64,000 bases of DNA from Crossaster papposus (GCA_037893245.1 JBAIAA010000525.1:62001-126000); one strand, 5' to 3'; shown: positions 1 through 12,167, counted from the stretch's first letter. Notes: a model not told the origin generated them from the letters alone. Made by a program: numbers and translations.

Positions 1-290
1 CCCGTCCTCTGATCTTAATCCGATACATACAAATTTAACACGCAGGGCCTATTCACTGCAGAACTACTTTTGTCTCTCATGTATAGGCCCGTCCTCTGAT
101 CTTAATCCGATACACGGTCGAATTTAACACACAAGGCCTATCCACTGCGGAACTACTTTTGTCTCTCATGCAGAGGCCCGTCCTCTGATCTTAATCCGAT
201 ACATACGAATTTAACACGCAGGGCCTATTCACTGCGGAACTACTTTTGTCTCTCATGCAGAGGCCCGTCCTCTGAATTAATCAGCTACAT
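1..290. repeat. ~88-bp minisatellite, first block
   Basis: Three and a half near-identical units occur in tandem. The motif CCCGTCCTCTGATCTTAATC starts at 1, 88, 177 and 264, giving a period of 87-89 bp. Each unit also carries CGCAGGGCCTATTCACTGCG and CTTTTGTCTCTCATGCAG. The array runs off the left edge of the window, so its true length is unknown. No coding potential is evident. Confidence 0.95.
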
Positions 291-604
291 AAAAATGTAA
301 ATGTAGGATACACCATTTGCAGATATGGAGAGAGAAAAACACAACATTTACTACCGAATTGTTAAGAAATATCTTACTCATCTGAAAGTAAATAAAGATC
401 TAGGCGTCCAGCAAATTGATCGCGAAAAAACACAACTAACATAAGAATAACAGCTCGACGCCGGTTGAAAACAAACGCTGTTTTTCGTGCTTTTCTCGGC
501 ATTAATGACTGTAAACTTCGGACAGGCCAGTTTAAAGATATTTACTATAAAATACAACCTTCCAAATTCGCCCATTCATGATAATTCAAGCATTTACCAA
601 TAGT
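291..604. other. AT-rich interruption inside the minisatellite
   Basis: This stretch of about 310 bp separates the two blocks of the 88-bp minisatellite and does not contain its GCAGGGCC core. It holds only a 65-codon open frame on the minus strand, with no recognisable motif. It may be an old insertion or a decayed part of the array. Confidence 0.5.
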
Positions 605-1640
605 GTATACCACCTTTAAGACGCAGGGCCTAATCCACTGCGGAACTTTTTTGTTTGGTCTCAAATGCAGAGGCCCGTCCTCTGATCTTAATCAGTTAAA
701 TTCAAATTGAAAACGCAGGGCCCTTCCACGGCGGAACTCATTATGACTCAAATGCAGAAGCCCGTCCTCTGATCTTAATCAGATACATTCAAATTTAACA
801 CGCAGGGCCCGTCCACGCGGAATTTCTATTGCCTCTCACGCGGAGGCCCCACCTCTGATCTAAAAATAAACATGTTATATTAAAAATTCAGCACACAGGG
901 CCTGTCCACTGCGTCACTTTTATGTACTCTTATCCTCTGATGATATCCATGCAAGATAAACATTCATCACGCAGGGCCCGTCCCCTGCGTAACTTTTGTT
1001 CTCTCATATCCTCTGATCCTAACAATGTTGGTTTTAAATTCAAGATGCAGGGCCTACCCACTGCGGAATTTATATTCTCTCTTATGATCTTAACATTGTT
1101 ATATTTAAATTCAACCCACCGGGCCCGTGCACTGCGGAACTTATATTCTATCTTAACCTATGATCTTAACATTGTTAGATTTAAATTTAACACACAGGGC
1201 CCATCCACTTCGCAACATTTGTTACCTCTTATTCTGTAATCTTAACAATGTTAGAATTACGTTCCGACACGCATGGCCCATTCACTGCGTTACTTCTATT
1301 CTCTCTTATGCTTAGATCTTAACCATTGCTAGATTTAAGTTCAACACACAGAACCTGACCACTGCATAACTTATATTCTCTCTTATCGTCTGATCGTCTG
1401 ATCTTAACAATATGTAAGATTTAAATTCAGCACACAGGGCGCGTCTGCTGCGTAACTTATAACTATCTCTCATCCTTTGATCTTAACTACACTAGATTAA
1501 AATCCAAAACGCAGGGCCCGTCCGCTGCAAAACCTATTATCTTAACCATGTTAGATTACAATTGAACACACAGGGCCCATCCATGCACTGTTTCTCTCTT
1601 ATGCGGAGGCCCGTCCTCCGACGGATCTTAACCACGCTAG
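605..1640. repeat. ~88-bp minisatellite, diverged block
   Basis: About eleven further units repeat the GCAGGGCCCRTCCACTGCG...GATCTTAAC pattern. They are much more diverged than the first block and show many small indels. The gradient from near-identical units at the left edge to degenerate units towards 1640 suggests homogenisation proceeding from the left. Confidence 0.85.
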
Positions 1641-2204
1641 TCTAGCGTAAAATTGTGCATTTTAGTACAACTCGACCGACAGTCGGTCGCGCCTTCTTGC
1701 ATTATACGTGCCACCAAACATGGCTGTTCAGTATGCCTAAAACCGGAAATCTATTGTCCAATTTAAAACACAAGAGGGCGCTGTCCAATCACAGATTGTT
1801 TTGGTTTTGTGCATTATAAGAATATTCATGAGATCATTGTCCCCCTACAAAAACAGACTCAACGAGCCGTCCAGCATGAGGGCTTGTCTTTGGGGCTGTT
1901 CTATTGTGATAAAAAGGGTACTAGCTGTACCATTTCATCATAGCTGTACCATTTCATCATACCTGATGCTAAACAACAATGCGCGTCATTTCCACGCGTA
2001 AGGCGTTCAAAAGACTGCACTCATAAGCCAGCGAGCACTAAGAAACGTGCCGCGAGGCTGCCGACCGCCTAAGTTCACACGCTGCTCAAGGCGCTACAAT
2101 TCATTTGAGGGTCCACTCTCCGTTTTGTTTGAATAACAAGGCCCCTTTTGTTTGTTTAGGCCCGTCCTAAAACACGAATGCTGCCAACAAGAATGCATTA
2201 TAGT

Positions 2205-2475
2205 TCTGAACCGTCTTGGGACCGGCCCTGTTCGTCGTCTACCTTAATGATCTGCCTAAGCAAGTTCATTCTACCGTGATGTTCATTCTACGTGACTGTA
2301 TCATGTACAGGATGATCAGCATACCTGCAGATAACAACATCCTGCAGGAAGACATCTTGTCTATAAAGCAGCAATACATGTCTACAAAGCAGCTAACCAT
2401 CTAGCAGCCGTTGACATCCACAAATTTACAATCGACAAGGAAGCTAGTCAACGTTCCACAATCAGACAAACATCG
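2205..2475 (+). pseudogene. Non-LTR reverse transcriptase fragment, deleted
   Basis: The frame starting near 2210 reads LGPALFVVYLNDLPKQVHST, the motif-B-to-C approach of CR1/Jockey-type reverse transcriptases. The expected FADD catalytic box is replaced by a degenerate stretch (FILRDC). About 490 bp present in the partner copy (45500-45985) is missing just after codon 45. The sequence then resumes with the C-terminal ANHLAAVDIHKFTID-type motif. It is clearly non-functional and is part of arm A, so it was duplicated together with the surrounding DNA. Confidence 0.8.
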
Positions 2476-2673
2476 GCCACTTCATTGAAATCTGGACTCC
2501 AAGTTTTCAAATGAAAAAAGTGTTTAAACTCCGGCCCAATTAAAAACTTGACCACAGATGGCCTTTGACCTCAGAAGTTGAACTTGAAAAACCACTCTCG
2601 TATAGTGAGATTTCATCTCCGACCGAAACAAGATTGGAAATGAAAAGCAAGGCAATGACAGCCATACATTATC

Positions 2674-2716
2674 GGGGTTGTATTATATATAAAAGGGGTT
2701 GTATTATATATAAAAG
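2674..2716. repeat. Short direct repeat (GGGGTTGTATTATATATAAAA x2)
   Basis: Two adjacent copies of a 21-bp unit, GGGTTGTATTATATATAAAA with one extra G, lie back to back within the diverged part of arm A. Confidence 0.8.
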
Positions 2717-3082
2717 CGGTGACCAAACGACAGTGGCCAAAATCTCGATCGATCAAATAATCAAAACAGCCTTGGTCCTCAAAGAAGTTAATTGCCCACA
2801 ATAATAATACATGTAGTTGACTTCAATAGAGAACTTCTTTGTAATTGGAACGTATAAGGTTTGCCCAGAGCGGGCCTGATCCCCTATACTTATGCAAAAT
2901 ACGGGATCTTAGCACTGTCCTGGGACGAACCATGGCGATTACGCAAGCCGGCTTTTCCGTGTCTTAGGTCACAATAGTATTGTGCGGAATGACCTGAAAC
3001 AAGCCAAGCCCCTTGGTTGTTTCTCCCGGGTTAAACCTCTATGAGCAAGGCTTGAATAAGTTTCTGCTTAAATAGCGCTTAC

Positions 3083-3262
3083 ATTGGCTTTCTCCCAAAC
3101 AATTGAAAACAGTTGCATGGCATTATTATATACAATCATATTGTACACATGGGTTTGATTTTACATTTATAATTGGCTTTCTCCCAAAATATTGCAAACG
3201 GTTGCATCGCATTATTATATACAAACACATTTTACACATGGGTTTAATTTTACATTTATAAT
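3083..3262. repeat. 89-bp tandem duplication
   Basis: Two adjacent copies start with TTGGCTTTCTCCCAAA (3083 and 3172) and end with TTTTACATTTATAAT. They differ by a few substitutions. The duplication appears only in arm A. Confidence 0.85.
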
Positions 3263-4397
3263 GAAATGCATCTGCCACCGTCGAAGGAGGCACTTATAGC
3301 AAGTAAAGACATGCTGACATAACCGGCAGTGTTGTTGGACTCTAATATTAATAATACCAAAAGCTTCAATTTCAATACGGTTGTTTGTTGGTTTTTTTGG
3401 TTTATTTTTTATTTTTTTTTATTATTTTTTTTTTTATTTTTTTTTTTTTTTTAACGAGGATTGTTTGCAACAAAAGGGATACAAAATACTAATATCGTCT
3501 TATGGTTTAGAGAGACTTTTCAAGTTTTCATCAACAATTGTTTTATTTTTTTAAAACAGGGACAGAACTACGACTTGTCTGATTTTATGGTCGGTAAGAA
3601 ATACCCTTTTTTCTTACTAAACAAAGTTGTGCTGAATACTGTGCCGGTTTGGTGACAAGATATGAGATTTAGTTACCTATCTTCAAAATGTGTAGTTCTT
3701 TTTTGTTAGTTACCTTAAAATAATTAGGAACACTCGAAATGTCGTCTATTCCGGAAGCAGGCTAACAAAAATAAGGCCGCGCAAAAAACACATAAATGCC
3801 TCATTAAAAGTGTACTGACCTAAAAGGTTAAAACGGTCTAACACCCCGACCAAACCTGCGTTGCTATACTAAACTCAAAGGCAAATCACATGTCAGAACC
3901 CCTGCCCCATACCAGAGCAAAGCAAAGGCGCCCAACCAGAACATGTGGCACTCTGACTAACGAAAACAAACATCACATGCAAAACGTGAGCATAAAGCAA
4001 AGTAATATAAAAACAGGTACAAGTATGCGTTATAATTCACTTGAATTTTGTCATTGTAAAATAGACACTTTATGAATCTATTTTTTTTTTTTAATATCCC
4101 GAAACAGTCGGAGTCACCATGTTGGCCCAACACCACTGCCAAAATGAATATTACTATACTGCGGGTCACTCCTTCGTGCACACAAAACCTCGCATTTTGC
4201 GGCTGTGAGCCGTCAACCCGCTTAAGACTTCGCTGCGTACCTCATTATAAAGACAACGCTGAATTCTGACTGGCCATATACGATGCAAGAGCACCCACCA
4301 GGCTCTACGATATTTCATTCCCATGGTGTGAATTAGCACCGAAGTCCCAACATTTAGATTATACGGGCTTTCCTACAGATATGCAGCGGAAATATAT

Positions 4398-5310
4398 TAT
4401 TTCAACACAGACTTCCAACTCAACCTAAAATTAGCCGAGTAAAGGTTTATAAAGGTCTCAATTAAACCAGCAAATCAGATCTGTAGAAAAAACACCCCCG
4501 AAATAGAGCAATCACGAAGACCACTGATTACACTAAGAGTACTATACGACATTTAAATGCGGAGAAACAGACCCGTTCAACCGAAAACCAGAAACTAAAT
4601 AAGCGAAATGATCGGAAACACTCATTTTGGGAACAAAAGCCAACTAAAGACGGCTGCCCAAACATGTGTGCGTGCTATAGGGCTGCCCCTACACCATTGT
4701 GCATGTTATGTAACTAACTGCGATATACTATACACCTGATTCAATCGCACGGCGAATTCTACGTAAATATGCATTATATGAATTCAATACAAAAGTGAAT
4801 TTTTAAATGCGATAAGAGATATACCTCTACTGGTGATCAATGTCTTCATCTTTTTTGTTGTTGAAAATTCATTGCTGAAAACGTATATGCAAACATTAAG
4901 TAGCCTGAATAACATAACTTCATTTGGACACGATATTAAAACCTGCATTCCTGGCCCTAATTGTTAAACAAATAGGCCAGTCCTTTGTATAGACCATTGT
5001 GGCGCTCTCACATTCCATTGCCACGCATCAGTGGAGCCACTCCCAACCGTGCAAAATGTTGTCTTCAGTACGAAGACTCTATACCGCTAAGCATAGCAAG
5101 CATTCAAACCTATATGCTGGCGCACCCTGGAGACGTTTTCTAAACCGTCTGCCGAAGCAAACGCAAAACGTGAGGTAAAACAAGAATACCTGCACTTCTA
5201 TAAGAATACAATTGTCTCAGAGCACGGCTCCATAAACCAAATCGACACGCCCTTTTTCAAGGGGGGCTCCTTCAGTTTTGAGCTGCACCAACAAAATAAA
5301 TTAAAAAGTG
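4398..5310 (+). repeat. Inverted duplication, arm B (partner 29095-29897)
   Basis: This segment matches the reverse complement of 29095-29897. Shared sequence includes TGTTGTCTTCAGTACGAAGA (near 5057), the GGGGGGCTCCTTCAGTTTTG stretch near 5262 and the CAACACAGACTTCC end at about 4405. Here it is contiguous with arm A. At the partner locus the two parts are separated by about 13.2 kb. The match ends abruptly near 5310. Confidence 0.85.
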
Positions 5311-7320
5311 GTTTGATCCTACCTCATTTCTCCATACAATTCAAGAAAGGGTCTTCACACTAGCACAAATGTCCAAACTCACAAACACAAGCGCGATTGA
5401 CTTTTACTGGGATGGCAAAACCTTCCCAGAAATGACCCCTCTTAAATCCTAGGTTGCTGCCATGCCGCGGTGTAAAACACGGCCCGAGGCTGGCTATCGG
5501 TCCGGCCGGGAAGACGTGAACGTCCGGCCATGACGAAACCAGACTTAACACTGACAGTATCTAATCTTGCGCCCTCACGCGCCGCAGTGCAAATAGGCGT
5601 AAAATCTATGTCAAACACCCACTTCTAAACACGGAAATATCTCTCTAGTAGCTACATTAGCTTACCGCTCTCGGCATGCAGTGCGGCGCGTTACACGTTG
5701 GCGAATTCTCGTACAAACGAGATGGTCTGGTTCTCAATGCTAGCGCAACAAAACTGTACTGATAATGTACATGAACGTTAGGGAACTCAACGATAGAGTA
5801 GATCATGTGATGCAAATTGACGAATCATGCTTCTCGTTATAGACGACCTAAGCAACAAGAAAGTGGTTGTTTACAAGTTTTAGCTCAGTAAAGTGCGCTC
5901 CTACTGGCTTATTATGACGTCATTTCCCAATTTTATCAATGAAAATAAATTCTGCAAGACGCCAGCTTTACGGTGATACCAAATTTGTCAAAGGGGGGAG
6001 TGTTCCGCTTTGTATGAAAGCTACTTATTTTCGGTAACTTTGCGGTGATTTGCGAACTTTTGTATAAGTCCACGCTTCTTTTGTTCACCGACATCGCTCC
6101 GATAATGGGGAAAATAAGTATTTTACGTTAACTGATTTTACTAATTTTTAGATTAAAATGATAGACGAATATGTATAGTATATGATCATCCTCTAAAAAA
6201 ATTTGACGATTCCACCACGAAATGACTTTGCACGCTGTTTACGCAAAATGGATCGGTGCGACTTCGTCCGGGTTTCGTGGGAACAGGTCACATATGTAAA
6301 AATGGCGGAAGGTCCAGAAAACATTCGGTTGCTATTGACAATGAAGGCATAGCGCCACCAAGGGTAGCCTTTTGACAAGGCCTCGTGACTCTGGCTAAGC
6401 GGCTGAGATGAGTCTAGATACCCGGGGTGAACGCGCGACCGAGTGACGAATGTCACGAGGCCTTTTGCAATGTAGGTTTCACTGCTCGGCATGAATTATT
6501 CATAGATACATATTAGCATGCCAATACGCCCAATCAGAACGGCGATCTCCCAGTTGGTTTCGTTCGTGATTCGTTCAATATCAAAGCATGTAAGAAAAGG
6601 TAAAAAAACGTAAATAAATGTTGCTTCTGAGTTGAATATATGAATGATAAATACAAGATATCACATTTAAATCTATTTTACATGCAAAATTGCAATAAAT
6701 TAGGAAGCAACTAATGATTTGAGCTAAATATTGTAAGTGACATGATTGGACATTCCCTGTTTGTAAAATGAACTAATCCAACTCAAATATAAGCTGACGT
6801 CACGCGGAGATACGTTCGCTGATTGGACGCTACCATATAGGTAGCGATTCAAGTTGGAAACAAAGGTTAACATAAGAAATCCAAACCAGATTGATAAAGG
6901 CCACTTGTCTGGGCAATTCGCACTGACGTCACTCAGGTTTTCGCGATTAGTCTCTTTTTAGTCGCTCGGCGTCTATCAGACATGTGGCCTTGTTTAAAGG
7001 CTACACCAAGGGCAGCTTTGCCCGTACACATCGAGCATGCGTCATGTTTTTTGGAAACCAAAGCTGCAATTGGTGGCAATTTGCGATCTTGTGCACAACG
7101 ATCCATCTTGCTAGTTATTGGTACAGGATTAGCTAGACGGTCTGAAGATACAGAATCCCCAAGTCAGTAACTGCATGAAAACAAAAGCCCAAACCGCTGT
7201 TTTTGTACCCTGTCATCATATCTATGTCCATATAGCAACAGAATGTTTTTTACACGTGATCGCTGTGTGGCTCTCGATACGGAGGAAGTCCAGTATTTCA
7301 GTCATATTTCGTAACCGTCA
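5311..7320. other. Unassigned 2.0-kb region
   Basis: No gene or repeat is recognised here. The longest open frame is 99 codons (6193-6492, minus) with no known motif. A short ATGGCGGAAGG start at 6302 is followed by a stop after 17 codons. TGACGTCA-like sites occur near 6796 and 6923. Confidence 0.4.
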
Positions 7321-7323
7321 CCA

Positions 7324-7620
7324 TAGTGGGGTGCCCGGGCACTCAGTCATTTCAAATTGATGCAAAAGTTTCGTTTTCAGTACCAATTTGAAGGTAAGGG
7401 TCTATAGAACAATTTTGGTTCGAGTGTCAAGCACTCCGATAAAAAAAATCAAAATGGCCGCCAAAATCCAAGATGGCTGCCAATTTCGAGGTTTTTTTTG
7501 CATTACGCCTCATAACTTTTGTACTATTGAACCTAGAATGGTGATTCTGGTCTCTATACCTAGGTTTGCATGTATGAGTAATTGAATAAAAATAAAATAA
7601 ACATGATTGGAGCATATCTT
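7324..7620 (+). repeat. Left terminal inverted repeat of the 5.7-kb transposon
   Basis: It begins TAGTGGGG and matches the right end in inverted orientation. After a ~12-bp length difference near 7335-7350, the match is close from TTTCAAATTGATGCAAAAG (7350) to AAACATGATTGGA (7611). It contains AATGGCCGCC and AAGATGGCTGCC, the same type of motif found in the TIRs at 55037-59161. Confidence 0.92.
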
Positions 7621-7734
7621 CTCTTATATTGAGTCCTAATTCCTAGTAACTACAATACATTTAATAAGAAAATGGCTAACAAATTAACCAAATTAACCTA
7701 TACCATGTTAGTATTGGAAATTGTTCTAGTCCAG

Positions 7735-10700
7735 CTACTTCTCGCATGTACACTTGCACTGACGTGTGCACTTCAACTTTGTCTTCACACATTTGCACCG
7801 AGAGCAGGTAAGTGGGCAAGCGCACTTAACATCCAGGTGGAACACATCCTTGGCAAGGGGCAGCGAGGTCCAAATGGGAAGCAGCTTGCCGTCCTCTTCC
7901 TTCCACCCATGATTAGTTGGGTTGTTGACAGGCACCATGGACCTGTGGGCTGTTGTCCAGATGCTCGCTTGGAAGACACTCCTTTTGAGATGTTGATCCA
8001 AAGCATCACTGGTTGGGGGAATTCTCTCCACGTCCCTAGTCTTCTGTGAGAACAACCTCATTCGGACAAGGTCAACATCATTGACCTCGTTTGACTCATT
8101 TGAATACAGCCTACATACAAAGTTTGTTGCCACTTCTTTCAACCTTGGCGATGTTTGAAATGGAGTGTCGACAATAGTTGCAAATTGCTCCATAAGGGAT
8201 GGCACTTCGTGCATCAACGTGCAGCAGGATCGCTTACCCTTGAACTTGAAGGAAGAAGTACTGTCTGATCCAGTGAATGCGTGGAAGAGGGCCATGGCTT
8301 TGCACGTTGTTGTGCCCAGGTTTGTGGCGATAGTGTTCAGGGAGATCATTCTGGTTGTCTTTCCCGCTTTGAAGGAGATCCAGATTTCTGCGGCTGGATT
8401 CAGAGCCTTGATGTGATGGAAATTACTTAGAAGGATTACGACAACATCTGTGTCTCCAGTATACACCATCCCAAGTGACGATGATTGGAGGGCGTGGAGA
8501 AGATGTACTAAGACACGCGTGTCAGCTTCCTCATGGTTACATTGATCCATTGGTGGACTGTTTCCAACATGGTTGACTTGATCTCCTGCAGTGATGTAGA
8601 CATTCTTGTCATCTGGGAAATGTTCTTCTGTTATCTTTTTTGACAGGAATGAGAACAGTTCCTTCTTGTTATCAGCGTTCGCCAGAAAATGCTGCCAATT
8701 TCCTGGGATTTTGGCAGTACCACATATGCGTTGTCGGATGCCTGTTCCTCGTTTTTCCCTTGTGCCTCCTTTGATTGTCAGTGCACGATACTGGTCCCAG
8801 ACAATATCTACTCTTGTCGATCGCTTCAAGTCGTGGCGAACTCTTGGGCAGAATACCTTGTCGAAATATGAATCAAAAGTCTTTCCTTGGACAGTTGTAC
8901 CAGGAAGTGAGTGTATCAGTACTCCACCGTCAATAATAATGAAGTCGTAATTATCTGGCGCAACTAGCTCGTCGTCGACAGAAATGGCGCTACTTGTACT
9001 GGCTTCCATGATATATACCAACAAATCTGACTTGGTACAAGAGTTGAGGGACCCTTCGGTTGACAATGCAGGTGGGTATGGGGAAGATTCGTGATGAAAA
9101 AACTCCTCCAAATCCCCCCCGCGGCTGTCTAGTACAAGAAAAGCTTGCCCATAAAGCTCTGCATGACGTTTGAAGTGCTGCATTTTTAGCTTAATTGCTG
9201 ACTTCTTTTGTGTTTTCTTCTCATGGAACAACAGTAAGTTGTTTCGCTTGATTGGTGCTGTCAGAGGTGTGTCATTTGAGTCAAGCACACTCTGTCTGAA
9301 GTTGCTGTACTGCTCTTGTCCCATAGACTCGACTTTACGGACAGATACGGCAGCAGCCGCAGACTCGCACACCTTGTTGTCCAATGTAACCAGGTCGCCA
9401 CTGTGCTCATCAAAAGGATTCCCATTGCTCAGAAACACCTCAATCAGGTCTTTGGCATGGCGTAGGAATCGGTGCTGAGATGCATATCCTTCCTCATGAT
9501 GAGGGAGTTCTTCATCATCATCGTTATCGTTTGCACCAGTAAACTCCTCAACGACACGGCTGATTTCCGGGCCAGTCACGATCCAGCGCTCCAGCATGTC
9601 AGGGTTCTCTGTGAGACCGATAATGCCACCAACTCCTTTCACCCTTTTGTTGGCTTGCTCGTGTGCTTGATCGATTGGTAAGGATGAGAAACGGCCATTG
9701 CTTCGAGTTATTGTCCAGTGTCCCTTCTCAAACTCTGCCTGGATGCTATCTGGTAGAACTTCCAGATCTCGGATAAAGATTGGAATCCACCTAGCATAAT
9801 TCTGGTGATCGAGAGCAAAGAACAGAGGCACAAGCTTCCGCAGGGTAGTGACCATGAGTTCGATTTTCCGTTCCCGATGTGCCCGGATGAACATGAATAT
9901 GATCTGTTGGTACTTGTGTACGAGTAGCCAGAATTTGAACGTTGGACTCTGTTGAGAAGCTACCACGACCCAATCCTCAAAAGCCATCTCGGTTCCACTG
10001 TCTTCGTAGGCTCGCTTTAGAAGGCTGTCGAGTACCATAACAGTAACTTGATGAGCATACCTTGTTCTCATTGCATTGGATGCTTTCAGAAAAGCTGTTG
10101 CTGCTGCTTCTGTCTTCACTAGCCCAGCTTTTTTCAGGGTTTCAGGCCATCCACACCCGCGCAAAAGATCTCCCATGGTGCTCCACAAAGCCATTTCAAT
10201 GTGGAGCCCACCTAGCATAACCACAAACTTGTCTTCCCCGAAGATGTCGGGAAAGGTCCACTGCATTTTTTTTGCGAGGTCATAGAGTGGTTGGTCCACT
10301 ACCAACACAGAGACTTGGTGTGGGTTGAGGTGTTCGGTTGTCTTTTTCACCAGTTCCATTCCATGTCGAATCATTTCTGGAGTGGCGGCTTTTTCATGGA
10401 AAAGTGGCAGAAGGGCTTCAATGCCCTTTTCCGGTTGTCCAACAGTATCTGATCGAGCAGCATGGTAGGAAGACCACATCGCTGGAGTGCATTTTTCTGT
10501 ATCAGAATCCACATATAGGGTGTCATGCACTGCAGTCATCCATGCCTGTTCGTGCTGTTTCTCCTCATCGAATGAACTCGTTGCCACTGGTTGCACATCT
10601 TTTACCGGAGGTTGGGTGACAAGATTTCGGCCCACAGGTGGTACAAACGTATATGAACGAGGCAGGATGGGTTCACTGCTGCGTGCTCCTGTTTTCTGCG

Positions 10701-12156
10701 AGTTGATTCGTAGACATTCTTGGTCAAACCCAGGCGTTTGTGATGAAGGAAACTGAAAGATTGAAATACCAGTTCCATGGAAGGATGAGCTTGCAGTGCG
10801 TGATGTGGGATTGTGATCCAAGTTATCCAGGGCTGCAACTGTGAAAATGTGCTGATGCAAATTTGTAGGACAGACTATATCAGCGTTGTTCCTTGTCTGA
10901 TCTGCAATAGCCTGTGCAAATCTAGATTCAATGCTGAGGACTTTCTTATATGACACGCTCAGAGCATATTTGTGTAGTAGTTCGACCAGCTTCTTGCTTC
11001 TTGTTTGGGAATGTAATTTGAGGGCCAGGAACACTGCCAGTGGAGGCTCACAATTCAAGTTTGAAGAAAGAGAAGTCATATTTAGCATGGCCAACTGACT
11101 CACAGAGAGGATCTTCCTGGAATTATCTTGTTCTGGTGATGATTTGGGTCCTGCGAGGAGTTGACGGAAGAAATACTTTATACGTTGTGGAACAGATGAT
11201 TCTTCACAACCATTGGGAAATGAACCATCAAACCTGAATGCAGTGTCATGATCAAAAAAAGCTTTACGGAGAATCGATGCTGCCATAAGTAATGTACGTG
11301 CTTCCTCATCTGGTGTTTGAGTTGCATCTGATATGATCTTTCTAGCCGTCTTCGAACAAACGATGAAAACTCGGTCTCGGATACCTTTCTCCTCTGTCAA
11401 ATTCGGGAAGTGTTCCAGGACTCTTTCCTTTAGGCGTGTCCGGTTCACGGTCTTCTGGATCCCATGTTGTTCTAGTCTCTCGGTCATCATATCTGTCAGA
11501 TCTTGCAATGCAAAAATTCTACGACCTCCGGTGACTTCTTCCTTTATAAATTGGAGCAATTCATTTTCTGTTGTGGCCTCAAGATTTTCGCTAGCTGTGT
11601 CTTTTTTACAAATCGCATCGTAACGGCGATTGAACCCTGTGTAGCAATTCCGATGGTACTTCGCTTCAATGGCGACTAGATCGCCTTCAGCAAGGAGTGC
11701 CACGATACGCTCTTCCTCCAGCGCGACTGCCTTGTCATGTATCTGTTGGGTGAGTTTAACCTTCTGGAAAGAATGGTCTGCTGCATTTGTTTCATCACCA
11801 CAGAAGATACACAGATTACGATTAACATTTGCATTACCCCGCCGGGGTCTTTTTCTTACAGGAGGCAATCCTTCATTATGACGTTTTTTTGAATGTTCAA
11901 GTGCTGATGCCCTGTAAAGCTGACGACAAGATTTATGCCAGGATGCATGATTCTTCTGCATGGATTCTTCATCTGGAAGTCCTACGTCTGGGTGGGGAGC
12001 AGCACCCATTGCTCTGAACTGACTTGCGAGCCTAGTGATTTCTGTGTAGGCTCCCTCTCTTCGACTGGTGACTGGATTCGCAAGAGGACAAACAAGCACT
12101 TCCTCAGTTTGCTTTTGGCACAAAATACACAACTGCCATACCCTTACCCCAGCCAT
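7735..12156 (-). CDS. Transposon-encoded protein: zinc fingers, DDE-like core, FEN/XPG-like nuclease
   Basis: Uninterrupted frame of 1473 codons plus stop. The open frame extends nine codons upstream of the first ATG (12156), but that stretch starts at TTG and reads as a pyrimidine tract ending CCAG, so it is probably a 3' splice site or leader and the ATG is preferred. Residue numbers count from the upstream TTG; subtract 9 for the ATG. Two N-terminal C2...H-x3-C modules (CILC ~19 with WHKSC ~82; CIFC ~125 with YHRNC ~176) look DNA-binding. A conserved-looking LDNLDHNP...FHGTGIS block lies at ~452-474. The centre has VVDQPLY (D630), LGGLHIEM (658-664) and PIDQAHEQANK (D838/E842), plausible DDE residues. 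The C-terminal third resembles a FEN/XPG/PIN nuclease: IIIDGG (D1085), HEEADT (1217-1222), YTGDTDVV (D1244, D1246), FTGSDSTSSF (D1307). A Cys-rich tail (1454-1480) follows. Recognised as a transposon protein type; no host function is proposed. Confidence 0.88.
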   Translation of the reverse strand: MAGVRVWQLCILCQKQTEEVLVCPLANPVTSRREGAYTEITRLASQFRAMGAAPHPDVGLPDEESMQKNHASWHKSCRQLYRASALEHSKKRHNEGLPPVRKRPRRGNANVNRNLCIFCGDETNAADHSFQKVKLTQQIHDKAVALEEERIVALLAEGDLVAIEAKYHRNCYTGFNRRYDAICKKDTASENLEATTENELLQFIKEEVTGGRRIFALQDLTDMMTERLEQHGIQKTVNRTRLKERVLEHFPNLTEEKGIRDRVFIVCSKTARKIISDATQTPDEEARTLLMAASILRKAFFDHDTAFRFDGSFPNGCEESSVPQRIKYFFRQLLAGPKSSPEQDNSRKILSVSQLAMLNMTSLSSNLNCEPPLAVFLALKLHSQTRSKKLVELLHKYALSVSYKKVLSIESRFAQAIADQTRNNADIVCPTNLHQHIFTVAALDNLDHNPTSRTASSSFHGTGISIFQFPSSQTPGFDQECLRINSQKTGARSSEPILPRSYTFVPPVGRNLVTQPPVKDVQPVATSSFDEEKQHEQAWMTAVHDTLYVDSDTEKCTPAMWSSYHAARSDTVGQPEKGIEALLPLFHEKAATPEMIRHGMELVKKTTEHLNPHQVSVLVVDQPLYDLAKKMQWTFPDIFGEDKFVVMLGGLHIEMALWSTMGDLLRGCGWPETLKKAGLVKTEAAATAFLKASNAMRTRYAHQVTVMVLDSLLKRAYEDSGTEMAFEDWVVVASQQSPTFKFWLLVHKYQQIIFMFIRAHRERKIELMVTTLRKLVPLFFALDHQNYARWIPIFIRDLEVLPDSIQAEFEKGHWTITRSNGRFSSLPIDQAHEQANKRVKGVGGIIGLTENPDMLERWIVTGPEISRVVEEFTGANDNDDDEELPHHEEGYASQHRFLRHAKDLIEVFLSNGNPFDEHSGDLVTLDNKVCESAAAAVSVRKVESMGQEQYSNFRQSVLDSNDTPLTAPIKRNNLLLFHEKKTQKKSAIKLKMQHFKRHAELYGQAFLVLDSRGGDLEEFFHHESSPYPPALSTEGSLNSCTKSDLLVYIMEASTSSAISVDDELVAPDNYDFIIIDGGVLIHSLPGTTVQGKTFDSYFDKVFCPRVRHDLKRSTRVDIVWDQYRALTIKGGTREKRGTGIRQRICGTAKIPGNWQHFLANADNKKELFSFLSKKITEEHFPDDKNVYITAGDQVNHVGNSPPMDQCNHEEADTRVLVHLLHALQSSSLGMVYTGDTDVVVILLSNFHHIKALNPAAEIWISFKAGKTTRMISLNTIATNLGTTTCKAMALFHAFTGSDSTSSFKFKGKRSCCTLMHEVPSLMEQFATIVDTPFQTSPRLKEVATNFVCRLYSNESNEVNDVDLVRMRLFSQKTRDVERIPPTSDALDQHLKRSVFQASIWTTAHRSMVPVNNPTNHGWKEEDGKLLPIWTSLPLAKDVFHLDVKCACPLTCSRCKCVKTKLKCTRQCKCTCEK

Positions 12157-12167
12157 CCCAGAAACAA

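Larger units (their letters stand above)
1878..4395 (+). repeat. Inverted duplication, arm A (partner 43086-46445)
   Basis: This segment matches the reverse complement of 43086-46445. Shared landmarks are the GAGGGCTTG...GGGCTGTTCTATTGTGATAAA stretch (1878 and 46445), a reverse-transcriptase fragment (2205-2475), TTAAGCAGAAACTTATT-like sequence (near 3065) and a 60-codon conserved stretch (3890-4075). Arm A is about 0.8 kb shorter than its partner because of a ~490-bp deletion near 2370 and a diverged stretch at about 2480-3000. Many substitutions separate the arms, so the duplication is not recent. Confidence 0.85.

Noticed and set aside
6302..6360. ATGGCGGAAGG start suggesting a first exon
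   Set aside because: A stop follows after 17 codons and no convincing donor site is seen.
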